From Sphingobium herbicidovorans (GTDB taxonomy: Bacteria; Pseudomonadota; Alphaproteobacteria; Sphingomonadales; Sphingomonadaceae), in contig NZ_CP020538.1 in the NCBI RefSeq assembly GCF_002080435.1, forward strand, positions 744,001 through 808,000: a DNA stretch of 64,000 bases. Direction: 5' to 3'. Positions 16,768 to 25,009 of the stretch are shown here, piece after piece. A model generated the notes under the pieces. The model ran no database searches and was not told where the DNA came from. It saw only the letters and a list, made by a program, of their open reading frames with translations. The translations under genes were made by a program, and so were the position numbers. Numbering within the stretch: the stretch's first letter is position 1; each line of letters starts with the position of its first letter.

Positions 16768-16995
16768 ATGTTCACCCTTGTTGCAGCTATTGTTTTCCTC
16801 GTTGCGTTTTTACTCGCCGCTGGCACCATCCTGAGCATGTTCGCGCTCTATCGCGACAAAATGATTGCTGCGCTGGTATTTGAACCGATACCGCACGAGC
16901 CGCCGGTATATCGCCTTCGGGTCAGCCCCCGCCGGGCGGAGCCGTGTCGCGCTGCGGTAGTCGGCCCGATAGCTAGCGGCATTCTCGCCGCTTGA
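16768..16995 (+). CDS. Small membrane protein, 75 aa, behind a LexA-type box
   Basis: Begins at ATG 16768. Residues about 3-27 form one long hydrophobic helix, then YRDKM and a basic Pro/Arg-rich cytoplasmic or periplasmic tail (EPIPHEPPVYRLRVSPRR). I do not recognise a named family. The ribosome binding site is weak (AAAGCGAG). A promoter with a GAAC-N7-GAAC box overlapping its -10 lies about 90 bases upstream, so SOS control is inferred. Small single-pass membrane proteins under LexA act as division inhibitors in some bacteria (SidA of Caulobacter), which makes that a reasonable guess but not a demonstrated function. It converges on pssA with 7 bases between the stops. Confidence 0.65.
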   Translation: MFTLVAAIVFLVAFLLAAGTILSMFALYRDKMIAALVFEPIPHEPPVYRLRVSPRRAEPCRAAVVGPIASGILAA

Positions 16996-17002
16996 GCACT
17001 GA

Positions 17003-17779
17003 TTATGCGCTATCCGTCGCCTGCTGACGGCGCACTTTCGCATAGGACATGATACCAAAGGGAATAGTCATTAGATAGATAACGCAGATGCACAGCAGCG
17101 TTAGCCAGGGATCTGTAATGAGCAGAGCGCCCAGTAGACCCGCCACTGCGATCGCTTCCAGCCGGATCCGCTTGCGTAACCGAAGGGCGGACCAGCTATA
17201 AGTCGCAATATTGGATATCATCAGGAACGCCGTAAAGGCGGTCCATGGCGCTACGACATACCAGGCCCGGAATATTTCCTGCCCCGTCACCAACCACAGG
17301 TATAGCGGCACAAAGGCCAGCCCTGCTCCCGCCGGAGCGGGCACGCCGGTCAGGAAACCGGCCGATTTGTGCGGCTGCTCATCCGCATCGATATTGGCGT
17401 TGAACCGCGCCAGCCGCAGCGCACATGACAAGGCATGAGCGAGTGCGAAGATCCAGCCAAACTTCGGCATCGCATGCAGCGACCAGAGATAGAGGGTAAG
17501 CGCAGGCGCCACGCCGAAAGCGATCGAATCGGAGAGCGAGTCCAACTCAGCGCCAAAGCGGCTTTCCCCGCGCAACAGGCGGGCGATTCGTCCGTCCAGT
17601 CCATCCAGCACACCCGCGATCAAGATGGACAGCACTGCACGCTCCCACTCGCCGGATATGCCGTAGCGTACGCCTGTCAGACCAAAGCAGAGCGCCATCG
17701 CCGTCACGGCATTGGGGGCGACCATCCGCAACGTGATGCCCCGACGAAGCCCTCGCGGGATGGCGCGCCGCTGCCTCAT
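17003..17779 (-). CDS. pssA: CDP-diacylglycerol-serine O-phosphatidyltransferase
   Basis: 258 residues with several membrane helices. It joins serine to CDP-diacylglycerol to give phosphatidylserine. The CDP-alcohol phosphotransferase motif is complete within [14 protein letters not shown] and [15 protein letters not shown] (D-x2-DG-x2-AR-x8-G-x3-D-x3-D). The ATG overlaps the psd stop as ATGA, so psd and pssA are coupled and together make phosphatidylethanolamine. Confidence 0.95.
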   Translation of the reverse strand: MRQRRAIPRGLRRGITLRMVAPNAVTAMALCFGLTGVRYGISGEWERAVLSILIAGVLDGLDGRIARLLRGESRFGAELDSLSDSIAFGVAPALTLYLWSLHAMPKFGWIFALAHALSCALRLARFNANIDADEQPHKSAGFLTGVPAPAGAGLAFVPLYLWLVTGQEIFRAWYVVAPWTAFTAFLMISNIATYSWSALRLRKRIRLEAIAVAGLLGALLITDPWLTLLCICVIYLMTIPFGIMSYAKVRRQQATDSA

Positions 17780-18510
17780 TGCTGGATGCCTGAAATGACG
17801 CGCATGTCGCCGATCTGGCCCAGAATGGTTTCTCCCGCGACGGTCCGCTGGCCCAGCACCACGCGCGGCGCAGTCCCGGCTGGCAGATAGACGTCCACGC
17901 GGCTGCCGAAGCGGATCAGGCCGATGCGTTGCCCTGCCGCGATCATATCGCCCGGTTTGACGAAGGGTACGATCCGCCGCGCGACCAGGCCCGCGATCTG
18001 GGTGAAGCCCACCCGCAAGCCATCATGCCGCTCAATCAGAATATGCTGCCGCTCGTTATCTTCGCTCGCCTTGTCCAGATCGGCGTTCAGGAACTTGCCG
18101 GAAATATAGACAACGGATTTCACCGTTCCGCCAATTGGCGTGCGGTTGATATGAACATCAAACACACTCATGAAAATGGACACGCGGATCATGGGTTGAT
18201 CGCCCAGCCCGTCCACTCCCGCCATTTCCCGCGGCGGCGGCACCCGCTGGATCAGCGTGACGAGACCATCGGCGGGCGCCACTATCGCGCGTTCATCCTG
18301 CGGCACGGCGCGTACTGGATCGCGGAAGAAGGCGAAAACCCAAATCGTCACCATAACCATCAACCAGCCGGGAATTTCCCAGCCGACCAGGAACAGTACA
18401 GCCGTAATCGCAGCTGAAATCAGGCCAAACTTTATCCCTTCGGCATGCACCGATGGGAAGCGCCACTTTACATTGCCGCCCAGAGCGACGGTCAGTTCGT
18501 CATTTTCCAT
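17776..18510 (-). CDS. psd: Phosphatidylserine decarboxylase proenzyme
   Basis: 244 residues from ATG 18510 ([12 protein letters not shown]); an in-frame start at 18537 adds 9 residues. This is the short PSD type. The self-cleavage site is in [11 protein letters not shown], where the Ser becomes the pyruvoyl group. [19 protein letters not shown] and [13 protein letters not shown] are other conserved blocks. It produces phosphatidylethanolamine at the inner membrane. It is divergent from icd. Confidence 0.93.
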   Translation of the reverse strand: MENDELTVALGGNVKWRFPSVHAEGIKFGLISAAITAVLFLVGWEIPGWLMVMVTIWVFAFFRDPVRAVPQDERAIVAPADGLVTLIQRVPPPREMAGVDGLGDQPMIRVSIFMSVFDVHINRTPIGGTVKSVVYISGKFLNADLDKASEDNERQHILIERHDGLRVGFTQIAGLVARRIVPFVKPGDMIAAGQRIGLIRFGSRVDVYLPAGTAPRVVLGQRTVAGETILGQIGDMRVISGIQQ

Positions 18511-18605
18511 GGCATCCGTCTTTAGGCACAGTCCCATGCGGTGACAACGGCCGATACGGACGATGGTGCCGCGCGCCGCGCACGCTTTGAAAAAGCATTG
18601 CGCAG

Positions 18606-18634
18606 TTGAACATTGCCGCCGCTTTCCCTAGGGC
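18606..18634 (+). promoter_or_regulatory. icd: Candidate promoter for icd
   Basis: TTGAAC at 18606-18611 and TAGGGC at 18629-18634 with 17-base spacing, 42 bases before the icd ATG. Motif match only. Confidence 0.35.
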
Positions 18635-18675
18635 GTGTCCCAAATTCAAACCGAACGAAAAAGGCGAAGAGGCGC

Positions 18676-19896
18676 ATGGCGAAGATCAAGGTCAAAAACC
18701 CTGTCGTGGAAATCGACGGCGACGAAATGACGCGGATCATCTGGCAATGGATCCGCGAGCGCCTCATCCTCCCCTATCTCGACATCGATCTGAAATATTA
18801 CGATCTGAGCGTCGAGAAGCGAGACGAGACTAACGATCAGATCACCGTCGATTGCGCCAACGCGATCAAGGAATATGGCGTTGGGGTGAAATGCGCCACC
18901 ATCACGCCGGACGAACAGCGCGTCGAGGAATTCAACCTCAAGCAGATGTGGAAGTCGCCCAACGGCACCATCCGCAACATTCTGGGCGGCGTTGTCTTCC
19001 GTGAACCCATCGTCATCAAGAATGTGCCCCGCCTTGTTCCAGGCTGGACAGACCCGATCGTCATCGGCCGCCATGCCTTTGGCGATCAGTATCGGGCGAC
19101 CGACTTCCTCGTCCCCGGCCCCGGCAAGCTGCGCATGGTGTGGGACGGTGAAAATGGCGAGAAGATCGAAAAGGACGTCTTCAACTTCCCCAGCGCCGGG
19201 GTCGCCATGGGCATGTACAATCTGGACGATTCGATCCGCGACTTCGCCCGCGCCAGCATGAACTATGCCCTCGACCGCGGTTGGCCGCTGTACCTTTCGA
19301 CCAAGAACACCATCCTCAAGGCCTATGACGGCCGCTTCAAAGATCTGTTCCAGGAAGTGTTCGACGCCGAATTCGCCGATCAGTTCAAGGCGAAGAACAT
19401 CGTCTATGAACACCGCTTGATCGACGACATGGTCGCGTCCGCGCTCAAGTGGAGCGGCAAGTTCGTCTGGGCATGCAAGAATTACGACGGCGACGTCCAG
19501 TCCGACACCGTGGCGCAGGGCTTCGGCTCGCTTGGCCTCATGACCTCGGTCCTGCTCTCGCCGGACGGCAAGACGGTCGAGGCGGAAGCCGCGCATGGCA
19601 CCGTCACCCGCCACTATCGCCAGCATCAGCAGGGCAAGGCGACCTCCACCAACCCGATTGCGTCGATCTTCGCCTGGACCCAGGGCCTGTCCTTCCGCGG
19701 CAAGTTCGACGGCACGCCGGAAGTCACCAAGTTCGCCGAAACGCTGGAAAAGGTCTGCATCGACACCGTGGAAAGCGGCGCGATGACCAAGGATCTGGCG
19801 CTGCTGATTGGCCCGGATCAGGCGTGGATGACAACGGAACAGTTCTTCGAACAGATCCGCGTCAACCTGGAAGCTGAAATGGCCAAGTGGAACTGA
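18676..19896 (+). CDS. icd: NADP-dependent isocitrate dehydrogenase
   Basis: 406 residues from ATG 18676; [20 protein letters not shown] is the conserved start and the 21 residues upstream in frame are not. This is the homodimeric type also found in eukaryotes. It oxidises isocitrate to 2-oxoglutarate with [21 protein letters not shown] holds the substrate-binding Ser/Asn/Arg set, and [12 protein letters not shown] and [16 protein letters not shown] the metal and NADP contacts. It supplies 2-oxoglutarate to the SucA complex encoded further on. A terminator follows. Confidence 0.96.
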   Translation: MAKIKVKNPVVEIDGDEMTRIIWQWIRERLILPYLDIDLKYYDLSVEKRDETNDQITVDCANAIKEYGVGVKCATITPDEQRVEEFNLKQMWKSPNGTIRNILGGVVFREPIVIKNVPRLVPGWTDPIVIGRHAFGDQYRATDFLVPGPGKLRMVWDGENGEKIEKDVFNFPSAGVAMGMYNLDDSIRDFARASMNYALDRGWPLYLSTKNTILKAYDGRFKDLFQEVFDAEFADQFKAKNIVYEHRLIDDMVASALKWSGKFVWACKNYDGDVQSDTVAQGFGSLGLMTSVLLSPDGKTVEAEAAHGTVTRHYRQHQQGKATSTNPIASIFAWTQGLSFRGKFDGTPEVTKFAETLEKVCIDTVESGAMTKDLALLIGPDQAWMTTEQFFEQIRVNLEAEMAKWN

Positions 19897-19932
19897 TACG
19901 CTTCCGAGGGCTTTCAATACGGTAACGGAATG

Positions 19933-19963
19933 AAGGCGGCGCCACGCAGAGGCGCCGCCTTTT
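19933..19963 (+). terminator. Rho-independent terminator after icd
   Basis: An 11-bp stem AAGGCGGCGCC / GGCGCCGCCTT with a 7-base loop and a TTTT run, 37 bases after the icd stop. It separates icd from the following gene. Confidence 0.88.
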
Positions 19964-19982
19964 CCATGGCGGGAGATCAGCG

Positions 19983-21596
19983 ATGACCACCACGACTCGG
20001 AAACGCCTGGAGGTCCGCACTGCGGTTCCATCCGACGTGCGCGGCATTCAACGGCTGATCGCGCGCGTCTACCCCGGCATGGCCAATTATTCGCTCGCGA
20101 CGCTGCGTGGCCAGATCAACAATTTCCCCGATGGCTGCTTCGTCGCGCTCTACGACAACAAGGTCGTCGGCTATTGCGCGACGATGCGCGTCAGCAAGAC
20201 GATGGCCTTTTCCTTCCATGACTGGGAAGAAATCACCGCCAACGGCTTCGGCACACGGCATAGCGCAGCCGGTGAGTGGCTCTATGGCTATGAAATGGCC
20301 GTCGATCCCAAGCTGCGCGGCCTGCGCATCGGCCAGCGCCTTTATGACGAACGTAAGGAACTGGCCGAGCAACTCGACCTTCATGGCATCGTCATCGCCG
20401 GCCGCATGCCCGGCTACGCCCGTGCCCGACGCAGGGTTGAAGGACCCGCCGACTATCTGGACAAGGTCGTCCAAGGCAGGCTGCGTGACCAGGTCATCAG
20501 CTTCCAGCTCAAGAACCAATTTGAGCCGCTGGGCGTCCTGGAAAACTACCTGCCCGAGGACAAGCAGTCGGACGGCCACGCCGCCCATCTGGTCTGGCGC
20601 AACCCCTATGTCGATCCTGACGAAGCCCCCGAAATGCGCGTCCCGCGCGGGGTGGAAAGCGTTCGATTGGCGACCTGCCAGCTACAGGCTCGCGCCGTCG
20701 AGAATTTCGAAGCATTCATTCGTAACATCGAATATTTCGTTGATGTCGCAGCGGATTACCGGTCCGACTTCATCGTCTTCCCGGAGCTGTTCACCCTGCC
20801 CCTGCTATCCTTCGAAACGAAGAAGCTCTCCCCGATCGAAGCAATCGACAAGCTGACAGGATACACCCCGCGCCTGACGAAGGAACTGACGCGGATGGCG
20901 CTGGAATATAATATCAACATCATCGGCGGCTCGCATCCAACGCGAGCCGATGATGGCGACATCCAGAACATAGCCTATGTCGCCTTGCGCGATGGATCGG
21001 TGCATACGCAGGAAAAGATCCACCCGACGCCAAATGAAGCCTTTTGGTGGAACATAAAGGGCGGCGACGCGCTCGACGTGATCCAGACAGATTGTGGCCC
21101 GATCGGCGTACTGATCTGCTACGATAGCGAATTTCCGGAACTGGCGCGGCGGCTGGTCGATCAGGGTGCGCGCATCATCTTCGTGCCATTCTGCACCGAT
21201 TCGCGTCTGGGCTATATGCGCGTGCGTTACTGCGCGCAGGCGCGAGCGATCGAAAACCAGTGCTATGTCGTCATGTCCGGCAATGTCGGCAACTTGCCCA
21301 ATGTCGATAATATGGACATCCAATATGCCCAGAGCGCGATTCTGACGCCTTGCGACCTGCCCTTCGCCCGTGACGGCATAGCCGCGGAATCGACCGAGAA
21401 TGTTGAAACCTTGACTATGGCGGACGTCAACCTAGCCGACCTTAGTTGGGCACGCGCCGAAGGCACAGTGCGCAACCTGCGCGACCGACGCTTTGACCTA
21501 TATCATATCGACTGGGACAGCAGCCCCGACCATGCGCATGCGCCAAGCGGCGGCCCCGTGCCAGCGGGCGGCCATAATGCTCCGGGTGGGGGCTAA
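19983..21596 (+). CDS. GNAT acetyltransferase fused to a nitrilase-family hydrolase, 537 aa
   Basis: Two domains in one chain. Residues about 8-190 are a GNAT fold with the acetyl-CoA loop near DPKLRGLRIGQRLYDERK. Residues about 225-515 are a carbon-nitrogen hydrolase with the full triad: Glu in VFPELFTLP, Lys in QEKIHPTPNE and Cys in VLICYDSEFPE. The fusion is known in several bacterial groups but the substrate is not established; N-acylation coupled to amide hydrolysis is only a guess. ATG 19983 has GGGAG just upstream. The C-terminus is a Gly/His-rich tail. It stands alone between the icd terminator and a decayed region. Confidence 0.88.
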   Translation: MTTTTRKRLEVRTAVPSDVRGIQRLIARVYPGMANYSLATLRGQINNFPDGCFVALYDNKVVGYCATMRVSKTMAFSFHDWEEITANGFGTRHSAAGEWLYGYEMAVDPKLRGLRIGQRLYDERKELAEQLDLHGIVIAGRMPGYARARRRVEGPADYLDKVVQGRLRDQVISFQLKNQFEPLGVLENYLPEDKQSDGHAAHLVWRNPYVDPDEAPEMRVPRGVESVRLATCQLQARAVENFEAFIRNIEYFVDVAADYRSDFIVFPELFTLPLLSFETKKLSPIEAIDKLTGYTPRLTKELTRMALEYNINIIGGSHPTRADDGDIQNIAYVALRDGSVHTQEKIHPTPNEAFWWNIKGGDALDVIQTDCGPIGVLICYDSEFPELARRLVDQGARIIFVPFCTDSRLGYMRVRYCAQARAIENQCYVVMSGNVGNLPNVDNMDIQYAQSAILTPCDLPFARDGIAAESTENVETLTMADVNLADLSWARAEGTVRNLRDRRFDLYHIDWDSSPDHAHAPSGGPVPAGGHNAPGGG

Positions 21597-21641
21597 ACCG
21601 ACTCCCCATTCTTGTCAGGTACGGTCGAGATACCGGGAGAT

Positions 21642-21672
21642 CGGCTTCTCGACTACACTCGAAGCGAACGGG
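21642..21672. repeat. REP-like palindromic element
   Basis: Contains CTTCTCGACTACACTCGAAG followed by CGAACGGG, a form I associate with dispersed intergenic palindromes in sphingomonads. It sits just after the fusion gene and next to the decayed flavoprotein remnant. A genome-wide count would confirm it. Confidence 0.45.
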
Positions 21673-21681
21673 AATAGCAGC

Positions 21682-21915
21682 CTAACGCCTTAAACCAGCA
21701 TCCGGCGACCGGATATGCTCCCGCCGGAACCCAGCCCCAACAGCCGCGCGGGTATCCCGCGAGCATTGCGTATCGATCCAGCAGCTTCACCAGCCAAGGC
21801 TGCCCCGTCAGCCGCACACCGGGACCGAAGAGCGCTCCTATGATCCGGTCGTGCGCCAGATTCTGCATCCCTTGGGTCATCCGCGCCGGCAGCCACCGCC
21901 GCTGCTGGACCAAAG
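21682..21915 (-). pseudogene. Remnant of a UbiH-type FAD-dependent monooxygenase C-terminus with two frameshifts
   Basis: This fills most of the 440-base stretch between the fusion gene and the KTSC gene. On the minus strand one frame reads RMTQGMQNLAHDRIIGALFG and LLDRYAML, a second continues GIPARLLGLG, and a third ends FRREHIRSPDAGLRR and a TAG. Joined across two frame changes these match, from memory, the usual end of flavoprotein hydroxylases of the UbiH/UbiF group. The N-terminal FAD-binding part is missing, so it is a fragment and not just a sequencing error. The flanks show a short VIVGGHGGGG start that may be chance. Confidence 0.45.
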
Positions 21916-22036
21916 GGGCGATAGGGTCCCATCTCCCCCCTCCGCCATGGCCGCCGACGATCACCAGATGCACGGCCATCGCTCCTCCTGCCTTCAATCA
22001 GGAAACATCCATCCTGGCGAACGAGTTATAGCCTGC

Positions 22037-22234
22037 ATGCCTTCCACCGTCATCCGCCGCTTCGACTATGATGCCGCAGATCACCGGCTGGACGTCGAGT
22101 TCGTCAGCGGCAGGCGCTACAGCTATCGCGACGTGCCGGAAAAGCTGGTGGCGGATATGCAGAAGGCGACATCCAAGGGCGGCTTCTTCAACCGCCGGAT
22201 TCGCGATCATTTCAGCTTCACGCGGCTGGATTAG
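22037..22234 (+). CDS. KTSC domain protein, 65 aa
   Basis: Starts ATG 22037. The whole protein is a KTSC domain: IRRFDYDAADHRLDVEFVSG, then YSYRDVP and the C-terminal GGFFNRRIRDHFSFTRL. KTSC domains are found alone or on lysyl-tRNA synthetases and nucleases; the function is not settled. It is convergent with glmS, whose stop is 13 bases beyond. Length and codon use support a real small gene. Confidence 0.82.
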   Translation: MPSTVIRRFDYDAADHRLDVEFVSGRRYSYRDVPEKLVADMQKATSKGGFFNRRIRDHFSFTRLD

Positions 22235-22247
22235 ATCCAGCCGGTAC

Positions 22248-24071
22248 TCACTCCACCGTGACCGACTTGGCCAAATTCCTCGGCTGATCGACATCCGTGC
22301 CCTTCGCCACCGCCACATGATAGGCGAGCAGCTGTACCGGCACCGCATAGATCATCGGTGCGATCAGCGGATGGACCTTGGGCATGGTGATGGTCGCGAT
22401 GCAGCCCTCGCCTGCCGCCTGAACACCATCATAGTCGGAGATCAGCACCACCTTGCCGCCGCGCGCCTGCACTTCCTGCATGTTGCTCACGGTCTTTTCG
22501 AACAGCGGTCCGCTGGGGGCGAGCACGATGACCGGCACCTTGTCGTCGATGAGGGCGATCGGACCGTGCTTCATTTCGCCAGCGGCATAGCCCTCGGCAT
22601 GGATATAGCTGATTTCCTTGAGCTTGAGCGCTCCTTCCAGCGCCAGCGGATAATCAGGCCCGCGCCCCAGATAGAGCACATCGCGTGCTCCGGCGATCAG
22701 GTGCGCCATCCCCTCAATCGATTCGTCGTAGGCAAGGGCGCCATTGAGCGCGGCAGGCGCTTCAGCGAGGTGGCGCACCAGCTCCTTTTCCGCCCGCTCA
22801 TCCAGCCGTCCCTTGGCTCGCGCCAGATTAGCGGCCAGTGCGGCCAGCACGGCCAGCTGACAGGTGAAAGCCTTGGTTGACGCCACGCCGATCTCTGGCC
22901 CCGCATGCGTAGGCAGCAACAGGTCAGCCTCGCGCGCCATGGTACTGGTCGGCACATTAACTACGGCAGCGATCTTCTGCCCCTCGGCACGAGCATGGCG
23001 CAGAGCGGCCAGCGTGTCGGCGGTCTCGCCAGACTGGCTGATGACGATCATCAGCCCGCCCTCCTCCAGCACCGGCGCGCGGTAACGGAACTCGCTCGCC
23101 ACATCGACATCCGCGGGCACGCGGGCAAACTGCTCGAACCAATATTTGGCAACCATCCCAGCATAATAGCTGGTTCCGCAGGCGACGATCGTCACGCGGC
23201 GGATCGCGCCCAGGTCGAAATCCGGGATCGGCAACGACACCCGATCCTCCATCCGCTGGAGATAGGATTTAAGGGTCTGCGCTACGACTACCGGCTGCTC
23301 ATAGATCTCCTTAAGCATATAGTGGCGGTGATTGCCCTTGGAGATCAGCTCGCCAGTCACGCCGGATATAGTGACAGGGCGCTCGACAGAAACATTGTCC
23401 TTGTCGAATATTTCCGCGCCCTCTCTCGTAATGACGACCCAGTCGCCTTCCTCAAGATAGGCGATACGCTGCGTCAGCGGCGCCAGCGCCAGCGCGTCCG
23501 AACCAAGATAGGTCTCCCCTTCGCCATAGCCCACGACCAGCGGCGATCCCAGGCGCGCCCCGATCAGCATATCGGGGTGGCTGCGGAACAGGATAGCGAG
23601 CGCAAAGGCCCCGTGCAGACGCGGCAGTATCTGCGCCACCGCGTCGCGCGGTGAAGCACCGGCTTCGACCAGTTCGCTTACCAGATGGGCGACGACTTCG
23701 GTGTCCGTTTCGCTGTTGAACGTCCGTCCTCGCGCCTGTAATTCCTCACGCAGCGGCTTGAAATTCTCGATAATTCCATTGTGCACCAGCGCCACTTCCT
23801 TCGTGGCATGCGGATGCGCGTTATTGGTGGTTGGAGCGCCGTGGGTTGCCCAGCGGGTATGCGCGATGCCGATCATGCCGGGAAGCGGGCAATCCCCCAA
23901 TTCCTTCACCAGGTTGACCAGCTTTCCCTCAGCCCGGCGGCGATCGATCGCGCCTTCATGGACGGTCGCGACCCCTGCGCTGTCATAACCGCGATATTCC
24001 AGCCGCCTCAGCCCATCGACCAGCCGCTCCGCCACATCGTCCTTGCCGACAATACCGATAATACCACACAT
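22248..24071 (-). CDS. glmS: Glutamine-fructose-6-phosphate aminotransferase (isomerizing)
   Basis: 607 residues. It makes glucosamine-6-phosphate from fructose-6-phosphate and glutamine for peptidoglycan and surface glycans. The N-terminal MCGIIGIVG has the catalytic Cys exposed after Met removal; HTRWATHG and NNAHPH belong to the glutaminase domain; two SIS domains follow with ISQSGETADTLAALR and EGALKLKEISYIHAEGY. The C-terminus ends RNLAKSVTVE as expected. It is downstream of glmU, with one gene between. Confidence 0.97.
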   Translation of the reverse strand: MCGIIGIVGKDDVAERLVDGLRRLEYRGYDSAGVATVHEGAIDRRRAEGKLVNLVKELGDCPLPGMIGIAHTRWATHGAPTTNNAHPHATKEVALVHNGIIENFKPLREELQARGRTFNSETDTEVVAHLVSELVEAGASPRDAVAQILPRLHGAFALAILFRSHPDMLIGARLGSPLVVGYGEGETYLGSDALALAPLTQRIAYLEEGDWVVITREGAEIFDKDNVSVERPVTISGVTGELISKGNHRHYMLKEIYEQPVVVAQTLKSYLQRMEDRVSLPIPDFDLGAIRRVTIVACGTSYYAGMVAKYWFEQFARVPADVDVASEFRYRAPVLEEGGLMIVISQSGETADTLAALRHARAEGQKIAAVVNVPTSTMAREADLLLPTHAGPEIGVASTKAFTCQLAVLAALAANLARAKGRLDERAEKELVRHLAEAPAALNGALAYDESIEGMAHLIAGARDVLYLGRGPDYPLALEGALKLKEISYIHAEGYAAGEMKHGPIALIDDKVPVIVLAPSGPLFEKTVSNMQEVQARGGKVVLISDYDGVQAAGEGCIATITMPKVHPLIAPMIYAVPVQLLAYHVAVAKGTDVDQPRNLAKSVTVE

Positions 24072-24151
24072 GAATCCTGAGCCCCAGAGCCATGAGAAAT
24101 GATCCTCGCCTGCCTATGGCACGATCGACAATCCAGCGACAGGGGCCAGTA

Positions 24152-25009
24152 TCATTCTGGACGAATTGTCACGAGCCATACATCGGGCGGTGACAGCATA
24201 CGGATCGGCAACCCGCTGGTGCCGATCCCTGCGGACACGATCATCGATTTCGCACCCTCACGAAACGTGCCGCAGGCATAGCGCGTACCGTAGCGGGACG
24301 GCACATAGACGATGCCTGCAAAGGGGAACGCAACCTGCCCGCAATGGGTATGCCCCACCAACGCCAGCAAAGGCCTGTCGGGCAGAGCCGGGAATACATC
24401 AGGCCCATGAGACAGAACTATCGGCGCTCCGCCCAACGCCTGCATAGCCTGCAAAGTGCCAGGAATATCCGGGCGTCCGGTGTAGATGTCGCGCAACCCG
24501 CCGATTACCAGCGGCCCTCGGCGGACAGCCTGGTCCATCAACAACTGAATACCGATGCGATCGAACAGCTGGCGCCATTGTTTACGGCCGATCCTAGCGT
24601 GACGCCGGGCATCATGATTGCCCAACACCGCCAGGACCCCCATCGGCGCCCGCAAAGCCGCGAAGGGCGCTATGCTTGCGGCCGGGCCATAGGTCGCGCC
24701 GCCTTTGCTATCACCGATATAATCACCGCCCAACAGGATGAGATCCGGCTTCAGGCCGTTCACCTGCTGCACGATGCGCCCCATTCTTTCAGGGTTGTTG
24801 TCCGGTCCGGACAAATGGCTGTCGGTTATCAACGCCACGGTCACTGACCGCCGCTCCGCATCGGCGGGATAAGGAAGCGTTATCTCCGCGCGCCGCACGA
24901 CTGGTATCGCACGTGCATTGTTTAACAGCCACAGGGCAAAGCCCAACGGCAGCAGCACGGGAATGAGTAATGCCCAGAAGCAGCCTGGGCGCCGGAGCAG
25001 ATGAGTCAC
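24152..25009 (-). CDS. Membrane-anchored metallophosphoesterase
   Basis: 285 residues from GTG 25009, which overlaps the glmU stop as GTGA; this coupling decides the start. One N-terminal membrane helix (FWALLIPVLLPLGFALWLL) leads a calcineurin-type domain with all metal motifs: ITDSHLS, GGDYIGD, LGNHDA, LSHGPDVF and GHTHCGQ. The form resembles the YaeI/YkuE group, some of which act on lipid-linked phosphates such as UDP-diacylglucosamine. The substrate here is unknown. The active site should face the periplasm or the membrane surface. Confidence 0.85.
   Translation of the reverse strand: MTHLLRRPGCFWALLIPVLLPLGFALWLLNNARAIPVVRRAEITLPYPADAERRSVTVALITDSHLSGPDNNPERMGRIVQQVNGLKPDLILLGGDYIGDSKGGATYGPAASIAPFAALRAPMGVLAVLGNHDARRHARIGRKQWRQLFDRIGIQLLMDQAVRRGPLVIGGLRDIYTGRPDIPGTLQAMQALGGAPIVLSHGPDVFPALPDRPLLALVGHTHCGQVAFPFAGIVYVPSRYGTRYACGTFREGAKSMIVSAGIGTSGLPIRMLSPPDVWLVTIRPE

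Noticed and set aside
18646..20031. 461-codon frame on the minus strand
   Set aside because: It lies opposite icd, which is certain from its motifs; the translation has no domain.
21653..21997. 114-codon minus-strand frame as an intact gene
   Set aside because: The expected C-terminal blocks of the family are spread over three frames, so it is better read as a decayed fragment.
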